Below are positions 1 through 8,836 of a stretch of DNA of 64,000 nt, piece after piece. This DNA comes from Aureispira anguillae (GTDB lineage Bacteria; Bacteroidota; Bacteroidia; Chitinophagales; Saprospiraceae). The notes below the pieces were generated by a model. That model was not told the DNA's origin. It worked only from the letters and a program-made list of their open reading frames with translations, and did not search any database. The DNA is taken from contig NZ_AP026867.1 of the NCBI RefSeq assembly GCF_026000115.1, positions 6,673,001-6,737,000 of the forward strand. The letters run 5' to 3'. Made by a program: the position numbers and the translations under genes. Position 1 is the stretch's first letter; every line of letters begins with the position of its first letter.

Positions 1-2624
1 TCATTGGCTGTTCCACATAGTGGTTCTCCTTCAAAATCTTCGTTGAAAGCAGAAGCAACCGTTGCTGCACTTACTGTAATATAACTATTTTTGGTTTCTA
101 TATCATTTCCTGTTGCATTTCCTGCTGTCAATTGAATGTTATACGTTCCAGCAGCAGTAAAGCTTATTTGTGGATTTTGAGAATTTGCATTTGTTCCTCC
201 TACAAATGTAAAAGTTGCAGGGGTAATGGACCAAACCCAAGATGTTGGAGTATAGGAAGACTGATCCGTAAACGTTACAGGTTCGCCCATGCAGACATTA
301 GTTAAAGATGCTTCAAAACAGGCAACAGCGGCAACAACTCCTGGATCTTTGAGATCGCTTTTCCACAATCCTTGACCGTAGGTTGCAGCATAAATCATGC
401 TTTTGCATTCCGCAGCATTATAGTGAATCTCTAATTCTGTAACTTCCACGTTGGGGATCCCTGTAGAATAAGCAACCCAGTCTGCTAGTGAATTATCCTT
501 ATAATATACTCCAACATCCATTCCAACATACATGGCATCCACAGGGCTATCGCTGTCAATAATAATTGTATTTAATGAAATATTGGGCAAAGAACCAGAA
601 ACATCTACCCAGTTTGCACCACTATTCGTAGATTCGTAAATGTTACTTCCTATTGCTACAAATAAATGGGTAGGATCTGTTGGGTCAATTTCTATATCTG
701 CAGGCTCATTTGCTACAGGCAAATTAGCTGTTAGATCAGTCCAAGCAGGAGCCCCTGCTGTTGCATTGTTTGATCGATAGAATGTATTGTTACTTCTAGA
801 GGCATAAACAACATCGCTATTGGAAGGAGCAATTGCTATATCCACTATATTTTGAGTGCCTCCAAAATTAGAAATTTGCGTCCAAGCAGTTCCTGCTCTA
901 ACGGCATCATTTCGCCAGATATTGTCATAACCAGCAAACATACGATTCGCATTATTAGGATCAAGTTTGTAAGGAGTAACCCATCCCCCTTGCTCGCCAA
1001 TACTACCAGTGATTGAACCAAAGGTTGTACCTCCATTGGTAGAACGACGAATATCACCATAATAAAGTGCACCATACATATAGGTGTCATCGGTAGGGTC
1101 AATGATACATTCCATTCCATCTCCGCCAATTTCAGTAGAGAAAACCGTGCCCGTACTGACTGCTGTCCCATTGTCCTGATAACCATTGATGGCTCGATCC
1201 AGTGTTTGTTGAGAAATACCAAGTTTGTAAAGTTGAGCAATAACCAGACCGTCACTTAAATCTGTCCAATTAGTACCACCATCAACCGTAAAATAAAGCC
1301 CTCCGTCATTACCATTGTATAAATTATTGTTATGAGGGGAAAATTCTAGCGCATGTTGATCGGCATGAACGCCGTCAATTCCTCCAGAGGGACCAACCCA
1401 ATAAGAAACGCAATTCATGGTCGCCCCACCATCTGTAGATTTCCATAAATTGACACCACCTGTAAAAATAGTATTAGCATCGGTTGGATCGGCAACAATT
1501 ACGAGGTCATACCAAGCTTGGCTAGCATTTCCAGAGCCATTGGTTTCATACCCTAAAATATTTGGCACGGTAGTTCTAGTAGAAAAGGATACACCACTAT
1601 TGGTAGAACGATAAATACCAACTAACCCATTGCCATCTCCAGCTAATAAATAAACCCAGTCGGGTTGATTAGGAGATACTGCAAGTGCAATTCGCTGAAC
1701 AGCGGCTGGTACGCCACTAACAATTTGCGTCCAAGTTGCGCCTCCATCTGTTGATCGATGAAATTCATCACCAGAAGCATAAACAATACTAGAGTTGGTA
1801 GGATGATAAGCAATATCTTTGGGGTTAAAACCTAAAAACGTAGATGGCGTCCAATTGGCACCCCCATCTATTGTTCTGTAGACAAATCCATTAGAACTTG
1901 CTGCTACCATAATGTTGGGATTCGTAGGATCCATGAGTAGTTCATTGATTGTTCGGTTTCCCATACCTGTATTATGGCTGTTCCAAGTAAGACCGCCATC
2001 TGTACTACGCCAGACACCGTAGCCTGGAACGTCGCCACCATCTCGATCTCCTGTCCCAATATACATAGTGTTGGGTGTGGTTGGGTGTATTACAATACTT
2101 GATACACCTAGACGAGTTAAGCCTGTAATGAATTGGGTCCAAGTTGCTCCGTTATCGGTTGTTCTCCAAACACCACCAGCAGGGGCACCTACATAGACCG
2201 TGTTGGCATCCGTTGGGTGAAATGTAATACAGTTTAAACGTCCATTACCATTAAGTTGACCTGTTCCATTGTTGGGCACAGGTGTAGGACCTAATAAAGT
2301 CCAGTTGCCAGAACCAACAATATAGTTTCTACTATTAGAATGAGTAGCATAGTAGTTTTCCATTTCATTAAGTACATGTCCTGAAGCAGGAAATCTTCCT
2401 TTTTCATCTACTCGTTTTTCCCAATAATATTCCCAGCGTTTGTATTGTTTTATCCCTAAACCTCTTTGATAGGGAACATTTCCGAGCTCATTTTCGTAAG
2501 CTTGTTGTATATCATAAAAATTAGCATTTGGGTCGTGAATCATTTTTTGCCAAGTATCTTGTCCCCAAAGACTATGACTTGCAAAAAATAAAAAAATAAG
2601 AGGTAAGACCGTAAAAGTTTTCAT
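1..2624 (-). CDS. Secreted BNR/sortilin-type repeat protein with PKD-like domain (3' end off window)
   Basis: An open minus-strand frame runs from an ATG at 2622-2624 to the left edge with no stop, giving about 874 residues of a longer protein. It begins with a signal peptide (MKTFTVLPLIFLFFASHSLW, then GQ). After an N-terminal stretch of about 100 residues there are many Asp-box/BNR-like units such as TTDNGATW, STDGGLTW, TIDGGANW, STNSGVSF and STNSGANW, each preceded by a hydrophobic strand with HPT/DPT phrases. This is typical of sortilin/VPS10-like or xyloglucanase-like beta-propellers. From about residue 765 a PKD-like domain follows (CMGEPVTFTDQSS, TFTAAGTYNIQLTAGN). A T9SS sorting domain would be expected beyond the edge but cannot be seen. 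It is probably an exported cell-surface or extracellular protein; the substrate is unknown. The secreted BNR call is confident, any enzymatic role is not. Confidence 0.85.
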   Translation of the reverse strand, partial: MKTFTVLPLIFLFFASHSLWGQDTWQKMIHDPNANFYDIQQAYENELGNVPYQRGLGIKQYKRWEYYWEKRVDEKGRFPASGHVLNEMENYYATHSNSRNYIVGSGNWTLLGPTPVPNNGTGQLNGNGRLNCITFHPTDANTVYVGAPAGGVWRTTDNGATWTQFITGLTRLGVSSIVIHPTTPNTMYIGTGDRDGGDVPGYGVWRSTDGGLTWNSHNTGMGNRTINELLMDPTNPNIMVAASSNGFVYRTIDGGANWTPSTFLGFNPKDIAYHPTNSSIVYASGDEFHRSTDGGATWTQIVSGVPAAVQRIALAVSPNQPDWVYLLAGDGNGLVGIYRSTNSGVSFSTRTTVPNILGYETNGSGNASQAWYDLVIVADPTDANTIFTGGVNLWKSTDGGATMNCVSYWVGPSGGIDGVHADQHALEFSPHNNNLYNGNDGGLYFTVDGGTNWTDLSDGLVIAQLYKLGISQQTLDRAINGYQDNGTAVSTGTVFSTEIGGDGMECIIDPTDDTYMYGALYYGDIRRSTNGGTTFGSITGSIGEQGGWVTPYKLDPNNANRMFAGYDNIWRNDAVRAGTAWTQISNFGGTQNIVDIAIAPSNSDVVYASRSNNTFYRSNNATAGAPAWTDLTANLPVANEPADIEIDPTDPTHLFVAIGSNIYESTNSGANWVDVSGSLPNISLNTIIIDSDSPVDAMYVGMDVGVYYKDNSLADWVAYSTGIPNVEVTELEIHYNAAECKSMIYAATYGQGLWKSDLKDPGVVAAVACFEASLTNVCMGEPVTFTDQSSYTPTSWVWSITPATFTFVGGTNANSQNPQISFTAAGTYNIQLTAGNATGNDIETKNSYITVSAATVASAFNEDFEGEPLCGTAN

Positions 2625-3126
2625 AATTTAATATATTAGATAAGGTCTCTCTCCTGTTTCTAATTTGGCGATAGAGAACAGAAAAGTGCTTTTAACTTAG
2701 GAAAGAAAAAAGCAAAAAAATATTTTAATGATGAAACAGTAGAAAAAATGAATGTTTTTTTTATTTTGATTAAAAGTGATACGGTAGCTTGATTGTTTGG
2801 TTTTTTGTTTTTTATTTGTAATATTCTACTGTGTTTTAGGAGCAAAAATATAATAATATTCTTTTGGGGTAAAGGAGGAGTAAGATATTTTTTTTTTAGG
2901 TGTACGATTGAAATAGCTTATGAAGTTAAATAATTATTAATATGTATTCAACTAATTATTTGTTGACTTTGATTAAGGTTCAATCCAAAAAATAAAATGG
3001 ATTTATTGTTGTTTTGTAAGTGTACTGTAAGTCTGTCAGTTATCTGCTTGGTTTGTATGTTGATAAAAATAGGTAATAAATAAATAATTATTTTTTTATT
3101 TGATAAATGAGGAGGGATCGAAAATT
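2625..3126. other. Intergenic region, AT-rich, no gene seen
   Basis: About 500 bp between a divergent pair of genes, so promoters for both should lie here. I see no clear TAnnTTTG element. A 9-bp inverted repeat, ACAGTAGAA at 2736-2744 and TTCTACTGT at 2824-2832, brackets a very T/A-rich stretch. Short minus-strand reading frames here have low-complexity composition and no coding signs. Confidence 0.5.
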
Positions 3127-4344
3127 ATGATTAATATCGGGTACAAAATTATGAATGATCCAATTTATGGATTAATAGAAATTCCCAAAGGAATTATTTC
3201 AAAATTAATAGAACATCCCTATTTTCAAAGATTAAGACGTATTACCCAATTAGGATTGACTCATTATGTGTATCCTGGTGCAATGCACAATCGGTTTCAT
3301 CATTCTATAGGAGCGATGCATTTGACTAGGCAGGCGATCCAAGCACTTAGAAATAAAGGAGTCAAGATAACAGATGAGGAGGCGGAAGCGGTTACTATTG
3401 CGATTTTATTGCATGATTTAGGACATGGTCCTTTTTCACATTCATTAGAACATTGCTTGATAGACATTAATCATGAATCTATTTCGGTTTTATTAATGGA
3501 GCAATTGAATCAAGAATTTGATGGAAAACTTGATTTAGCACTAAAAATTTTTAAAAATAGATATCCAAAGAAATTTTTATACCAGCTTGTATCAGGTCAG
3601 TTGGATATGGATAGAATGGATTATTTGACTAGAGATAGTTTTTTTACAGGAGTACAGGAGGGGAACATTGGGTACGACCGCTTGCTGAAAATGCTAAATG
3701 TGCATAATGATAAATTAGTGATAGAATTTAAAGGCATTTATTCCGTTGAAAACTTTTTAATTGCTCGGCGACTAATGTATTGGCAAGTTTATCTCCATAA
3801 AAATGTCATTTGTTCAGGAGAAATGTTGGTAAAGATAGCCCAAAGAGCTCGATATTTGTTGGAGCAAGGAAGCAAACTTCCTATATCAGAAACGTTGCAT
3901 TATTTTTTGAAACAACGATTAACCCCAAAGGAACTGAAGGAGAATAGCGAGGAAATCATAAAACATTTTTATAAGTTGGATGATATCGACATTATGTCGG
4001 CAATTAAGGCTTTTGAAGGACATTCTGATTTTATTTTATCGTTTTTGTCCAAAAACTTACTCGAACGAAAGTTGCTCAAAATAGATCTTAGAGATAAACC
4101 TATTGATGCTGCCTCTTTTGAAAAAATGAGCAACAAAATTAAAGAAAGATACCCCTTTTTGACGGAAGATGAATTGTCTTATTTAGTCTTTGAAGGGCAG
4201 GAAGCCAATCGTGCTTATAAATTAGGAAAGGAAGAAATACTTATTTTATTAAAAGATAAAACAACAAAACCAATCTCCGAATGGCAAGAACATAGCATAC
4301 AACAAAAAGAAGTGGTGAAATATTACGCCTGTTACCCCAAGTAG
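3127..4344 (+). CDS. HD-domain phosphohydrolase (dNTPase-like, YwfO/COG1078 type)
   Basis: A protein of 405 residues resembling the HD-superfamily phosphohydrolases that include B. subtilis YwfO and enterococcal dNTP triphosphohydrolases. The N-terminal HD domain has the metal-binding pattern: FHHSIGAMH near residue 58, LLHDLGHGPFSHSLEH with the HD pair at about 96-97, and a later conserved QLDMDRMDYLTRDS. The C-terminal half is helical and less conserved. Family knowledge suggests hydrolysis of (d)NTPs or a related phosphoester with a divalent metal, in the cytoplasm; the substrate here is inferred. A TTG at 3100 could extend the frame by nine residues, but the ATG at 3127 is preceded by a GAGGAGGG ribosome-binding-like stretch at 3109-3116 and gives the natural N terminus. 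It is monocistronic by spacing. Confidence 0.85.
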   Translation: MINIGYKIMNDPIYGLIEIPKGIISKLIEHPYFQRLRRITQLGLTHYVYPGAMHNRFHHSIGAMHLTRQAIQALRNKGVKITDEEAEAVTIAILLHDLGHGPFSHSLEHCLIDINHESISVLLMEQLNQEFDGKLDLALKIFKNRYPKKFLYQLVSGQLDMDRMDYLTRDSFFTGVQEGNIGYDRLLKMLNVHNDKLVIEFKGIYSVENFLIARRLMYWQVYLHKNVICSGEMLVKIAQRARYLLEQGSKLPISETLHYFLKQRLTPKELKENSEEIIKHFYKLDDIDIMSAIKAFEGHSDFILSFLSKNLLERKLLKIDLRDKPIDAASFEKMSNKIKERYPFLTEDELSYLVFEGQEANRAYKLGKEEILILLKDKTTKPISEWQEHSIQQKEVVKYYACYPK

Positions 4345-4472
4345 AACCCAAAAAACAATTTATGAAGAATATATATTATTTAAAATTTTCAATATTAAAA
4401 AAAAGAATATTTTAAGGCAAAAAAAAATACTTTTTTGGCAAGAATGATACTTTCTCCTAAAAATAAAAAAGA

Positions 4473-4480
4473 TACGTTTG
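4473..4480 (+). promoter_or_regulatory. Possible -7 promoter element TACGTTTG
   Basis: Matches the Bacteroidota -7 consensus TAnnTTTG, with a TTTC about 20 bp upstream in the -33 position. It lies about 150 nt before the start of the repeat/peptidoglycan-binding gene. It overlaps a small palindrome GATAC-GTTT-GTATC at 4471-4484 that could be an operator. Sequence match only. Confidence 0.35.
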
Positions 4481-4627
4481 TATCAAATGAGAAAGAATTA
4501 TAATATATTTATCATAACACATATTATTGGTAACAGTATTTATTTTGTATTGGACTCTAAAAATTTTTGAATTTTAATATTTAAAAAGAGAAGAAGAACC
4601 ATCCAATTAATTTAAAAAATATATCAC

Positions 4628-5710
4628 ATGAAAAAAATGAATAACTTTTTTTGTATTGGTTTATTAGCAGTATCTTTTTATAACACGAGTTTGGCGCAGG
4701 ACTATCCACCTAATGCAGAGCCTGGTAAATGTTATGCTAAATGTATGATTCCTGATGAATATGAAAACCTAACGGAGGAGGTGCTCACCAAGCAAGCAAC
4801 TCAGCGTTTGGAAATTATTCCTGCTCAATTTCAAGAAGCAGAGGAACGAGTAGAAGTAAAAGGGGCTGCTACTCGATTAGAAATTGTACCTGCTGTTTAT
4901 GAAACCGTAACAGAACGCATAGAAGTAAAACCTGTTTCTTTTAGACTAGAGCCCGTTGCTGCTGTCTATGAAAATGTGGATAGCCGAATTATGGTGCGTC
5001 CCGAAGAAATAAAATTAGTAGAGGTGCCTGCTGTTTATGAAACTGTAACCGAGCAAATCGAAATCTCACCTGCTTCTACTAAATGGGTAAAACGTAAAGG
5101 AGATAAAAATTGTCTATCACAAGATCCTGAAGATTGTTTGGTTTGGTGTTTGGTTGAGGTGCCTGCTCAATATCAAGCATTAACCAAGACGGTAATGAAA
5201 ACGCCTCCTACAACAAAAGAGGTGGTGATTCCTGCTGAGTATAAAACAACAACGGATCGTGTAATGAAAACACCTCCTACAACTAGAAGAGTAGAAATTC
5301 CAGCAGAGTATAAAACAATTACCAAGACGGTTGTTGTTCGTCCTGCTGAAACTAGAACCATAGAAATTCCTGCTGAGTATAAAAATGTAAAAAAGACAGT
5401 TTTAGTGACACCTGCTGAAACTAGAGTGACTGAAATTCCTGCGCAATATAGAACGGTTTCTAATCGTCGTTTAGTAAAAGCGGGTGGTTTTTCAGAATGG
5501 CGTGAGGTATTGTGTCAAAACAAAATTAACGCTGTTAAGGTTAGAGAGATCCAAGCTGCTCTAAAATCTAGAGGTTATGATCCAGGTCCTGTTGATAATA
5601 TTATGGGAAGACAAACAAAGAGTGCTTTAGTTAAATTCCAAAAGGAAAATGGGCTACCTATTGGACAATTAGACTTTGAAACGCTTAAAGCATTGGGTGT
5701 TAGTTACTAA
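4628..5710 (+). CDS. Exported tandem-repeat protein with C-terminal peptidoglycan-binding domain
   Basis: 360 residues. A signal peptide (about residues 1-23, ending SLAQ) is followed by about nine degenerate repeats of roughly 22-24 residues with the pattern IPAEYK-x-VT-x-x-V-x-V-x-PAET-x. The first half is more acidic, and the last four copies are nearly regular. The array is interrupted at about residues 155-182 by a Cys-containing insert (KNCLSQDPEDCLVWC). The last 60 residues look like a PG_binding_1 domain (VREIQAALKSRGYDPGPVDN, then GRQTKSALVKFQ). It is therefore probably periplasmic or envelope-anchored and tethered to peptidoglycan. The repeat is likely an extended beta-rich stalk, by inference. 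No enzyme motif is visible. Its own terminator follows at 5767. Confidence 0.75.
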   Translation: MKKMNNFFCIGLLAVSFYNTSLAQDYPPNAEPGKCYAKCMIPDEYENLTEEVLTKQATQRLEIIPAQFQEAEERVEVKGAATRLEIVPAVYETVTERIEVKPVSFRLEPVAAVYENVDSRIMVRPEEIKLVEVPAVYETVTEQIEISPASTKWVKRKGDKNCLSQDPEDCLVWCLVEVPAQYQALTKTVMKTPPTTKEVVIPAEYKTTTDRVMKTPPTTRRVEIPAEYKTITKTVVVRPAETRTIEIPAEYKNVKKTVLVTPAETRVTEIPAQYRTVSNRRLVKAGGFSEWREVLCQNKINAVKVREIQAALKSRGYDPGPVDNIMGRQTKSALVKFQKENGLPIGQLDFETLKALGVSY

Positions 5711-5766
5711 AAGAAATAAATAGCAATTTGTTTTAAAAGAAACAAAATTTTTATTGCAAAAAAAAT

Positions 5767-5807
5767 ACCTCTTGTGCTTATTTTTAAGACAAGAGGTCTT
5801 TCTTTTT
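5767..5807 (+). terminator. Rho-independent terminator
   Basis: Stem ACCTCTTGT paired with ACAAGAGGT around a 13-nt A/T-rich loop, followed by CTTTCTTTTT. It lies 56 bp after the peptidoglycan-binding repeat protein gene. Confidence 0.8.
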
Positions 5808-6074
5808 GCAAAAGAAACCTTAAATTAGTGGACGAACTATTTATTAGTATTTTTTGTTGTTACAGTAGTTTGTTTGTTATATAGTCGATTTTTTCAAATA
5901 TTATTGTTTTTTTTAGATAAAAACGTCTCTAAAAAAAAATGGAGGTAATTTTTTTTATAAAAATGACATTGATATATAATTGTCTATACAAATGGGTAAA
6001 AACAATTTATTATTAAATATACTTGTACACATAGGCTGTCTTAGTCTTGATTATAAATTACCGAAAGAAGTGTT
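5808..6074. other. Intergenic region before the coiled-coil gene
   Basis: AT-rich non-coding stretch between the terminator of the preceding gene and the ATG at 6075. It presumably holds the promoter of the coiled-coil gene, but I see no confident TAnnTTTG element. Confidence 0.4.
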
Positions 6075-7319
6075 ATGAAAACAAAACTTGTATTGTGGGG
6101 AACCAAGGGGACTGAAGAGAATACAGAAAAAGTGTTATTAGCCTTAGAGTTAAATCCCGAAACAAATAAGGTTAAATCTTGGATATTTGAAGGTGAATCG
6201 GCATCTGAGGACTTTTCAAAAGCTTTAATGGAACAGTGGAGAAAGGGAGAAGCGGTCGCTTTTCCTGAGGGGGTAGCAGCAACGGAAAATCCACTTTCAG
6301 CAAGTAATAGTTTGTTACCTGAAAGCATAAATACCGAGAAAAGCGAATTATTAGCTCGGACTCAAACAGAATGGATTTTTATCGTCTTATCTACTAAACT
6401 ATATAAAAATTATCAGGTCGAATTGGATGAGCTCCAAGAGCAGGTAGATCAACTAAAATCCTATTCTAAGGATATGTGGGAGACCATGAAAAGTTTTTGG
6501 GCAAAAGTACAGGCACAGGTTAGTGAGCAGAATTTATTTAGAGAGCATACCAACACCTTACGGAATAGAACCAATGAGCTTTTTGCTCAACTCAAAAAGA
6601 TGCGTTCACAAGAGGATGCAAAATTTGAATCTGAGGCCACTCAAAATTATGAACAATTATTAGCTAAGTTACAACCAATCGAAGAGCAAATTGAACAAGA
6701 AGGGGCTGATTTACATAGAATATTTGATCAATTAAAATCACTGCAACAGACCTTCAAAAATTCTAAATTAACTAGGGTTTTACGTTCTAAATTGTGGGAG
6801 CGCATAGATCGGGCTTTTAAAACAGTTAAGGCAAAACGCTCTCCTAATAGTTCTCCCGAAGGTCGCCTTACACGCCGTATAGAAGGATTAAAAGGTGCCA
6901 TTGATAAGATGGAAAAATCAATAGGGAGAGATGAAAAAGAATTAGTCATACAGAATAACAAAATTAATTCTAGTGATGTCAACCAATTAGAAACGCAACT
7001 CCGTGAAGTTCGTGCTAAGTTAATTCAAGAGCGTATTGATTCTAAAAGAAAAAAATTGGACGATATGCATAAAACTATGAAGGAGTTGGAAACTAAACAT
7101 GCTCGTAACTTGGCAAGAAAAGAAAGGGAAGAAGCTGCTGCAAAAAAGGAAGCTGAGGCTAAAGCTAAAGAAGAAGCTACTAAGGCTCCTGTAGAAGATG
7201 CTCCTCAAGCGGAAGCAGAAATTCCTGTTGAAAAGGAGTCAGAGTCGGTTGCTGAAAAAGGTGAGGCGGTAAAAGATACAGAGGAACAGACCAATGATTT
7301 GTCAAAGGAAGAAGAATAA
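6075..7319 (+). CDS. Coiled-coil protein of unknown function
   Basis: 414 residues, no signal peptide or membrane segment. The first ~95 residues form a small globular-looking region (MKTKLVLWGTKGTEENTEKV). From about residue 105 to 360 the sequence is almost continuously heptad-like and highly charged (ELDELQEQVDQLK, IEEQIEQEGADLHRIFDQLK, TQLREVRAKLIQERIDSKRK). The tail is a low-complexity Ala/Glu/Lys region (EREEAAAKKEAEAKAKEE) ending very acidic. I do not recognise a named family. It is presumably cytoplasmic and may be a structural or scaffolding protein. Translation starts at an ATG after an A/G-rich stretch. A terminator follows at 7386. Confidence 0.7.
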   Translation: MKTKLVLWGTKGTEENTEKVLLALELNPETNKVKSWIFEGESASEDFSKALMEQWRKGEAVAFPEGVAATENPLSASNSLLPESINTEKSELLARTQTEWIFIVLSTKLYKNYQVELDELQEQVDQLKSYSKDMWETMKSFWAKVQAQVSEQNLFREHTNTLRNRTNELFAQLKKMRSQEDAKFESEATQNYEQLLAKLQPIEEQIEQEGADLHRIFDQLKSLQQTFKNSKLTRVLRSKLWERIDRAFKTVKAKRSPNSSPEGRLTRRIEGLKGAIDKMEKSIGRDEKELVIQNNKINSSDVNQLETQLREVRAKLIQERIDSKRKKLDDMHKTMKELETKHARNLARKEREEAAAKKEAEAKAKEEATKAPVEDAPQAEAEIPVEKESESVAEKGEAVKDTEEQTNDLSKEEE

Positions 7320-7385
7320 AATTAACGGAGTATTAATACAAAATACTACTAGCGTAGTAAGTATTTAGATGTAACAATATTTTAG

Positions 7386-7420
7386 TAGTCATTCATTTTT
7401 ATGGATGACTATTTTTTTTT
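7386..7420 (+). terminator. Rho-independent terminator
   Basis: TAGTCATTCAT pairs with ATGGATGACTA (one G-T wobble) around TTTT and is followed by nine T residues. It ends the coiled-coil gene transcript. Confidence 0.85.
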
Positions 7421-7772
7421 GAGTGGATACACCAAAATAAAAAGAACCGACATCTATATAATCAAATACCTAGGATAGATGAACAAAGGTATATGAATTG
7501 ACAACAATGAAGAGGAATCAAGCAGGTCGATGATTTTTATTAAGAAATAGGATAGACGGTTTGAATTTTTTCTGACGATAAAGTTTTAGTGGCAGGCAAA
7601 AGGTCTGCCCTGCTTTACACACCAACTAAATATTCACCACAAAAAAATAAGGCATGACAACCACAAAAGTATTGGGCAATTACCCAATAACTTAAGGGCT
7701 CTGCTATGCCTAGAATGAAACTTTTTTAATATCAAACCCTATGTTTGGTAGTAACTACAATTCTTGAACATT
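7421..7772. other. Intergenic region with weak hairpins upstream of tonB-like gene
   Basis: About 350 bp without a convincing gene. It contains small complementary segments: AGGCAT near 7651 with ATGCCT near 7706, and ATTGGG/CCCAAT at about 7673-7690. These could fold into a leader structure. No clear -7 element was found. Confidence 0.4.
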
Positions 7773-8726
7773 ATGAATACATTATTTGCTATGTCTACCC
7801 TAATATTGAGTGGGGGACAGGTTGTACTTGGGTTAGCGGCTGTTGGGGTTGCTATTTATTTAGGTATTTTTGCTACAAAAACTTATTTTAATCAACAAAC
7901 AGATCGAATGAGAACCAATCCCGTTCATTCGACTTCTTCTTTGGTTCGAAAATATGAAGCAGTAGATTTACACAAACATGGTAGAAATATTAAATTGGCA
8001 GGCTTTGCGGCTGCAATGGCGGCTGTTTTTATTCTTTTTGCATGGACACAATTTACCAGTGAACAGGTTTTAGCAGATTTGTTTGTAGAGCCAGAACCCA
8101 TTGAAATGGAGATGCCCAATACCGCTCATGAAAAACCAAAAATGCCTCCTGCTTTACCTCCTCCTCCTCCAAAACCTAGCCCAGTTGTGAAGGTAGTGGA
8201 CAAACCAGAGCCTCCAAAGGTAGAGCCACTTGAACCGACCGTTGAGGTTAGCCCAACTCCAAGCACTTATACTGGACCTACAGATCCTAATGCCGTGACC
8301 TTGCCGCCTGTAATTGCCATAGAACCAGAGCCAGAAGAACCAGAATCAAAAACGGACGACATTGTATTAGTGGCAGAACAAATGCCTCGTTTCCCTGGTT
8401 GTGAGGACCAAGCAGGGGATAATGCTGCTAAAAAGACATGTGCGGATCAGAAATTATTGAACTTTATTTACAATAATATCAAGTATCCAACTATGGCAAG
8501 AGAAAATGGGATTGAGGGAATTGTTGTTATTAGCTTTGTTATTAATAAAGATGGCTCAGTAGTAGATATTAAAATTGCTAGAGAACCAGGAGGAGGATTA
8601 GGCAAAGAGGCAGCTCGTATTGTTAAGCTGATGAATAAAATGCCTACCAAATGGACTCCAGGAAAACAGCGAGGTAAGCCAGTTCGAGTTCGTTACAACC
8701 TGCCTGTGAAATTTAGACTAAATTAA
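7773..8726 (+). CDS. TonB-family energy transducer protein
   Basis: 317 residues from the ATG at 7773; a TTG three codons upstream is less likely. There are two hydrophobic segments, at about residues 8-34 and 72-95, unlike the single anchor of classical TonB. They are followed by a Pro/Glu-rich periplasmic spacer (PPALPPPPPKPSPVVK) and a C-terminal TonB domain (YPTMARENGIEGIVVISFVI and VRVRYNLPVKFRLN at the end). The spacer-to-domain junction carries the common Bacteroidota phrase MPRFPGCEDQ with a Cys pair. By family it should couple proton-motive force to outer-membrane receptors. The two TonB-dependent receptor-like genes at 40-45 kb are possible clients but are not linked. No exbB/exbD adjoins it. 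It is monocistronic with its own terminator. Confidence 0.85.
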   Translation: MNTLFAMSTLILSGGQVVLGLAAVGVAIYLGIFATKTYFNQQTDRMRTNPVHSTSSLVRKYEAVDLHKHGRNIKLAGFAAAMAAVFILFAWTQFTSEQVLADLFVEPEPIEMEMPNTAHEKPKMPPALPPPPPKPSPVVKVVDKPEPPKVEPLEPTVEVSPTPSTYTGPTDPNAVTLPPVIAIEPEPEEPESKTDDIVLVAEQMPRFPGCEDQAGDNAAKKTCADQKLLNFIYNNIKYPTMARENGIEGIVVISFVINKDGSVVDIKIAREPGGGLGKEAARIVKLMNKMPTKWTPGKQRGKPVRVRYNLPVKFRLN

Positions 8727-8780
8727 AGCGTTAAATTAATTTATAAATTTATTCTATTGATTGCTAGATAGAGAAATTGG

Positions 8781-8814
8781 AGAGCTACGGATTGAGTAAC
8801 CGTGGCTCTTTTTT
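8781..8814 (+). terminator. Rho-independent terminator
   Basis: AGAGCTACGG pairs with CCGTGGCTCT (one wobble), followed by six T residues. It lies between the tonB-like gene and the convergent anmK. Confidence 0.85.
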
Positions 8815-8836
8815 ATGGTTAAAAATTAATGGAGTA

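Noticed and set aside
845-1614. Reading frames on both strands inside the first 2.6 kb (845-1255 and 1417-1614)
   Set aside because: They lie in other frames of the long BNR-repeat gene and have no domain or start-site support.
2660-2845. 61-codon minus-strand frame in the gap before the HD gene
   Set aside because: Composition is Phe/Lys low complexity from an A/T-rich gap; no homology or ribosome-binding signal.
5173-5361. CRISPR-like periodicity in the repeat gene
   Set aside because: The regular spacing reflects a ~70-bp protein-coding repeat with no variable spacers; it is in frame with the gene.
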